Shown in pieces: positions 38,458 to 42,900 of a DNA stretch of 42,900 nt (the first letter of the stretch is position 1; every line of letters starts with the position of its first letter). The stretch is from positions 1 through 42,900 of the forward strand of contig JAFVXY010000011.1 in assembly GCA_017500845.1 (NCBI GenBank). The letters are read 5' to 3'. The translations under genes were made by a program, and so were the position numbers. This DNA is from Clostridia bacterium. GTDB lineage: Bacteria > Bacillota > Clostridia > Christensenellales > Pumilibacteraceae. The notes beneath the pieces are model-generated. The model was not told where the DNA came from. It saw only the letters and a list, made by a program, of their open reading frames with translations, and searched no databases.

Positions 38458-41400
38458 ATGGACAAGCAAAGGCGCAAGAGAGTCAATTTCATAACTAAAG
38501 CAGTATCAATTTTGCTTATAGTCGTTATGATGATTGTATTCTTGCCCGAAACAATGACGGTACTTGCTGAGGAGATCAAAAGCGCAGGGACAGAAAGCGA
38601 GCAGTCACAGCAGGTCGAGCAAGAGCAAGAATCTACATACGAGCCGGACTTTAGCGTAGGGGGTATGCATAGCAATCCGGCAGAGCAAGAGGAAGCGTAT
38701 ATACTGTACGAGGCAGAGTATAAGCGAAGCGAATACGAAAAGCACTTTTATATGTCCAACGGAACGTATATGAGGGAAACGTATGCAATGCCTATTCACT
38801 ACCTTGACGGAGAAGAATATAAGGATATAGATAATACGTTGGTAGAATATACCGAGGGCGGCAAGGAAAGGATAAAAAACGCAGGCAATAGCTTTACTGC
38901 GGAGTTTGCCAAGGAAATAAGCGAGGACGAGCCGCTACTTTCGGTAACAAAAGGCGACTATAGCTTAGAAATGTATTACGAGCAAAAAGGTGGCGACAAG
39001 GCACAGCAGGCAAGACTTGGAGAGCAAGGTAAAGCCACAATCCGTCCCGTACGGGCAGAGATAAAGGTAGATAAAGCAAAGGCGGCAAAGCAAGAGCAAG
39101 GCTATGCAGGCAAAAAGCTGAAGGATAGCATAAAAAATGAAAATTTAGAAAGCGAGCTAAGATATAGCGGTGTAGAGCAAGATACGGATTTTGAGTACAA
39201 GCTAGACAGTAACAGTGTAAAAGAGAGCATAATAGTAGGAAGCAGACAGCAAAGCTACACCTACAGCTTTAGGCTGCAAACTAAAAATTTATTCTTAGAG
39301 CATGATAACTACGGAAGAATAAGGGCATATAACGCACAAGAGGAAGAGATATACACAATTCCTGCGCCGTATATGTTTGACGCGGCAGGCAACAGAAGCG
39401 AAGCAGTAACCTACGAGCTTAAGTACACCAAGGACAGCGATTATATATTAAGCGTAATAGCAGACAGCGAATGGATAAACGCGGAGGAAAGAATATTCCC
39501 CGTAACCATCGACCCGACAATAGAAACGGCACAAGATTCGGGCTGTTTTAAATTTACGGAGATCCAAGGCTCAGAGAAAGAAACGGACAGCGGGGAGAGT
39601 GTTCGTTATAGTGTTTCTCAGCCGGAAGGTCTTTTTCAAGATGGAACACGCTTGGTGGTGCAATATCGCAATGGAAGCGACAAAAGAGTAACGCACAGAG
39701 AGTTGAGATTTAAGCTGACCGCTTGGACAGCTGTTGCTGGGTATAGGTATAATCACAATTTCGACTATGAGGTAACGTGGGAAAGTACACAAGAAGCAAT
39801 GTATTATGAATTTGCATCGGGAATATTGACGGGCGAAGCAGAACCCACAGATTATACGGAGGAAGCGATATATTTTACAGAAGACGATAGAGGCTTTGTA
39901 TTTAAGTGTGTCTATGAAACAGCAGGTATTATATCATCGTCAGCGCTCTTTTTTGATTTTAAGGTGGTAGAATACTACGATGACGAAATGGGAATAGAAA
40001 GCACATATAATCCGTACAGCTATGATGGCGGCGATTATACGTTGTATGTAAAGCCGAGGACAGAGACGTACACAGTAGAGATTCCGTATATATCGTTAGA
40101 GGCTCCCAGTGTACCGCTATCGGTAACGGCATACTATAATCCGGGCTTTGGAAGTTTAAGAAAGGAATTGTATCAAGCCTCGGACGGCTATTACGGTGCT
40201 AATATAAAGCTTAATATCGAGCAGTATATAAAACCGTTATACAATGAAAGCGGCAGCGATGATGCTGTATTGTATTTTTACTTGGACGCAGATGGATCGG
40301 TACATCGCTTTTTACCCTATGATACAGATAAATATCTGTGTCCGGAGCTTGGCTATACATATATACCATCTACAAAAGAAGTTAAGGACAGCTCAGATTT
40401 TGTAATTATGGAGTTTGATGCTAATGGTCGACTTGTATGGATAAACAGTAAGAATGGAGACTCAATACATATAACGTATTTAAACGAAACCAATAAAATA
40501 CTCTACATAGAAAATTATATAAGTGGAGCTCCTTACCAAGCATTATCTTTTACGTATAATGGCAATAGATTGGCAGAAATAGTGGGTACTTTTGCAGCGG
40601 TTCCCATGTTTTCGGAATTAAATGATATCGAAGAAACATCAAAGGCTGTTTTGACATACCAAGGTAATTACTTAAGTACAGTACGAGATTCGCAACAAAA
40701 TTACAGGGTAAGGATAGTGCATTCTACGACAGGAGAATTAGTAACCAATAGATATAACATAGGACACGAGATAGAAAAAAGTACCGAAGGAGAAACTGTC
40801 GTATATTACGTAGACAGCAATGGTGACAAGAGCAGAGCAAACCAATTTTACGGGGGCGCAAACTATGTGCAAAGAGACAACTACAACGATATGCTCAATA
40901 AGAACCCCGGCTTTGAAACGCCCGATAGTATGGTAACATATGGATTTAGCAACGACAAAACGGTAACTTCGCAATGGTCAGAAAGTATGGAAAACGACCA
41001 TGCGCCCATAGACGTAAACAATACAGTGGTAAAAAAGACGGAAGAAAAAACTGTAACAACGACAGTAACGGCGACGTTTGACCAAAGACACGAAAAAAGA
41101 GGTTTTTTTGAACCATATTATAATTTTTCTCAGGATATAGCAATGCCAATTAACGAGGGATATCTTGACCAATTCAACAACCCTGTGTTTGCATGCTTAT
41201 TGACTAGCGGCACGGGCTTTGAGGGCTCAATATACTATAAGGATGGCGATGAAACAGTAAAAAGCGCAACGGCAGACGGGGGTTCAATAACCATATTCGG
41301 CATGTATTTATTATTGCCATTACCTAAAACCGCGACTGAAATAGGTGTAATAAAGGAGAGCGGAGACGGCACAGGCGCATACTTGCAAAAGTTTGGAATA

Positions 41401-42900
41401 GCAGAATTAGTAAGCAAGACGGTGACGGAGGTATATGTAAAAGACGTAAAAAATGAAAACAATGAAACTATTCATAAAGTAGGCGATACAAAAATAACTA
41501 CCGTAACAGCCGAGGGAACAACAGTTACGCACATAAGCGAAGAAAAAACACTAAAAGAAGAATACGTAGGAAAGGTAGGGTCGGAAAGTTCAGTAACAAC
41601 ATACACGTATAGCGGCGATTTGCTTACAAAGGCAGTAACCGTAACAACAATAGGTGACGAGGTAACAACGCAAACGACCTCGTACACGTATAACGGCTAT
41701 TTAGTGCAAAGTGTAACAACAAAGGTAGAAAAAAAGATAGGCAATCAAACTGAATTGGAAGAAAAAACATATACCGAATCGTATACCTATAACGATTTTG
41801 GTCATATGCTGTCACACACCACGACAGATAATCACGAATACACCTACGAATATATAAGGATTTGGGAGTGTGCAGAGATTTTGCCGTATAGGGTTTACTA
41901 TGACGAGGAGTTAGTAGAAGAATATACCTACGACATTTACGGTAAATTGCTGTCTATAACCGATAATAAAGGCACAATGGAATATCTGTATAACGGCAAT
42001 AAGTTTAGCGGCTACAAGAGCGGAGATACTACCTACGGATATACATTAGGCGAAAACGGCAACGTTTCGGGCATAACGAGAAATGGGGAGAATGTAATTT
42101 CTTATACAAGCACTCGAGATGCAATATATGATGTAGATTACGCAAACGGCGATAAGGTAGATTATTATTACGGCGATAATGGCGTAGATAGGGTAAGATA
42201 TTCAAACGGTTCAAGCGTGCAAGGAGAATATACCTACGATTATGATATATACGGCACGCTCGAAAGCGTAACAAACCAAGACGATATAACAAAGACGTAT
42301 AGCCAAAACATCGCGGCAAGAACATATACCGAAAGACAAACAGGTGCAAATTATATTTATGATAATATAACGCACTATGATTCAAACGGCTATTATACGG
42401 GTACAACATATGGCTTTATATCCTCGCCGCACGAGGGCGTAAATATGCAGCTACAGAGCTTGGGCAGAGTCTCAAGCGTAGAGTACAAATCGTACCTGCA
42501 AGGACTAGTAGGAAGCACGGCAGACGGAGATTTTACATCAAGCTATAGCTATAACGCAGAGAATTTTATAAGAGAAATAACTCAAACGCTCGGCGAGGAA
42601 TCGGTTAGTACTGCATACGAGTATGATTATAATAACCGATTGACAAAGGTTACGGTAAATGGTACAATATATAGGCTGACGTACGACTATATGGGTAATA
42701 TAACTGCAGTAACAAAAAACAATGCAGAATATCTTACGTATTCGTACGACGATGCAGGCAGGCTAATAAGCGAAAACAATACAGAATTCAGCTATAGATA
42801 TAGCTACACCTATGACGGAAATAATAATATAGCATCGGTTACAAGTATAGGTACGCCTACGTCAAATACACCTCCTTTCCCGCCGATAACCTCAAGACCG
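38458..42900 (+). CDS. Giant RHS/YD-repeat secreted protein, 3' end outside the window
   Basis: The frame is open for 1481 codons and still open at the window end, so this is partial. A signal peptide covers about residues 1-41 (MDKQRRKR, then a hydrophobic core, ending VLAEE). An N-terminal domain of about 330 residues includes the WapA-like strand EERIFPVTIDPTIET. From about residue 670 onward there are RHS/YD repeats, for example YTYSGDLLTKAVTV, YEYDYNNRLTKVTVNG and YSYDDAGRLISENN. RHS proteins form a large beta-cocoon that can carry a C-terminal toxin or ligand, which would lie beyond the window. Base use is richer in A/T than the neighbours, with isoleucine almost always ATA, suggesting transfer. 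Confidence 0.9.
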   Translation, partial: MDKQRRKRVNFITKAVSILLIVVMMIVFLPETMTVLAEEIKSAGTESEQSQQVEQEQESTYEPDFSVGGMHSNPAEQEEAYILYEAEYKRSEYEKHFYMSNGTYMRETYAMPIHYLDGEEYKDIDNTLVEYTEGGKERIKNAGNSFTAEFAKEISEDEPLLSVTKGDYSLEMYYEQKGGDKAQQARLGEQGKATIRPVRAEIKVDKAKAAKQEQGYAGKKLKDSIKNENLESELRYSGVEQDTDFEYKLDSNSVKESIIVGSRQQSYTYSFRLQTKNLFLEHDNYGRIRAYNAQEEEIYTIPAPYMFDAAGNRSEAVTYELKYTKDSDYILSVIADSEWINAEERIFPVTIDPTIETAQDSGCFKFTEIQGSEKETDSGESVRYSVSQPEGLFQDGTRLVVQYRNGSDKRVTHRELRFKLTAWTAVAGYRYNHNFDYEVTWESTQEAMYYEFASGILTGEAEPTDYTEEAIYFTEDDRGFVFKCVYETAGIISSSALFFDFKVVEYYDDEMGIESTYNPYSYDGGDYTLYVKPRTETYTVEIPYISLEAPSVPLSVTAYYNPGFGSLRKELYQASDGYYGANIKLNIEQYIKPLYNESGSDDAVLYFYLDADGSVHRFLPYDTDKYLCPELGYTYIPSTKEVKDSSDFVIMEFDANGRLVWINSKNGDSIHITYLNETNKILYIENYISGAPYQALSFTYNGNRLAEIVGTFAAVPMFSELNDIEETSKAVLTYQGNYLSTVRDSQQNYRVRIVHSTTGELVTNRYNIGHEIEKSTEGETVVYYVDSNGDKSRANQFYGGANYVQRDNYNDMLNKNPGFETPDSMVTYGFSNDKTVTSQWSESMENDHAPIDVNNTVVKKTEEKTVTTTVTATFDQRHEKRGFFEPYYNFSQDIAMPINEGYLDQFNNPVFACLLTSGTGFEGSIYYKDGDETVKSATADGGSITIFGMYLLLPLPKTATEIGVIKESGDGTGAYLQKFGIAELVSKTVTEVYVKDVKNENNETIHKVGDTKITTVTAEGTTVTHISEEKTLKEEYVGKVGSESSVTTYTYSGDLLTKAVTVTTIGDEVTTQTTSYTYNGYLVQSVTTKVEKKIGNQTELEEKTYTESYTYNDFGHMLSHTTTDNHEYTYEYIRIWECAEILPYRVYYDEELVEEYTYDIYGKLLSITDNKGTMEYLYNGNKFSGYKSGDTTYGYTLGENGNVSGITRNGENVISYTSTRDAIYDVDYANGDKVDYYYGDNGVDRVRYSNGSSVQGEYTYDYDIYGTLESVTNQDDITKTYSQNIAARTYTERQTGANYIYDNITHYDSNGYYTGTTYGFISSPHEGVNMQLQSLGRVSSVEYKSYLQGLVGSTADGDFTSSYSYNAENFIREITQTLGEESVSTAYEYDYNNRLTKVTVNGTIYRLTYDYMGNITAVTKNNAEYLTYSYDDAGRLISENNTEFSYRYSYTYDGNNNIASVTSIGTPTSNTPPFPPITSRP

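Overview
The window looks like chromosome from an anaerobic, probably gut-dwelling member of the Bacillota (Clostridia-like). This is inferred from gene content and order (glmU-like then prs; walJ, CPBP proteases, rlmH; holA to cdaA; a PdaB-type deacetylase; an FMN riboswitch before ribU; tsaE/yhbY/tsaB/rimI) and from sigma-A-type promoters, many with a TTGACA-like -35 exactly 17 bp from the -10. There is no phage, no insertion sequence and no CRISPR array. Most of the window is housekeeping genes in short, tightly overlapping operons, broken up by five large secreted or surface genes.

Layout. 1-188: end of an rRNA operon (5S 3' end, tRNA-Asn, terminator). 189-470: an unusual array of short hairpins and tandem repeats. 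547-2113: a membrane protein and a nitroreductase-like protein. 2114-2551: intergenic repeats, a strong promoter and an FMN riboswitch. 2552-4921: riboflavin transporter fused in frame to TsaE, then YhbY, TsaB and RimI. 4951-7963: alpha/beta hydrolase, membrane-anchored MurF-like ligase and a FabG-like reductase. 8250-11543 (minus): large membrane-anchored surface protein. 11731-13261: a TauE/SafE exporter split into two half-size genes, plus a lipoprotein. 13466-14867: PdaB-like deacetylase and a two-OB-fold SSB-like protein. 14958-17294 (minus): beta-propeller-like surface protein. 17563-20641: Ppx/GppA-like protein, Maf and an MreB-like protein. 20858-24430: giant leucine-rich-repeat lipoprotein. 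24542-28608: FmdB-type zinc ribbon, nitroreductase, WalJ, two CPBP proteases and RlmH. 28667-32201: M14 carboxypeptidase, TadA, a GlmU with a degenerate uridylyltransferase half, and Prs. 32468-33011: small membrane-anchored gene with an apparent one-base frameshift. 33184-38254: HolA, membrane protein, degenerate M28-like protein, diadenylate cyclase CdaA, a 37-residue CdaR-like anchor and a DUF1015 protein. 38458-end: giant RHS/YD-repeat protein, still open at the window edge.

The most interesting points are: the in-frame RibU-TsaE fusion containing an internal promoter whose -10 lies 7 bases from the TsaE ATG; similar apparently leaderless starts for the glmU-like gene and holA; two divergent promoters that appear to share one palindromic -35 box; the micro-CdaR overlapping cdaA; the hairpin array after the rRNA operon, where the stems differ in sequence but stay paired; a dispersed intergenic repeat family, two copies of which lie just upstream of promoters; and several proteins with preserved folds but altered active-site motifs (GlmU, M28-like, MreB-like, Ppx-like). 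Protein calls come from reading translated sequence and recognising motifs; no database search was run.
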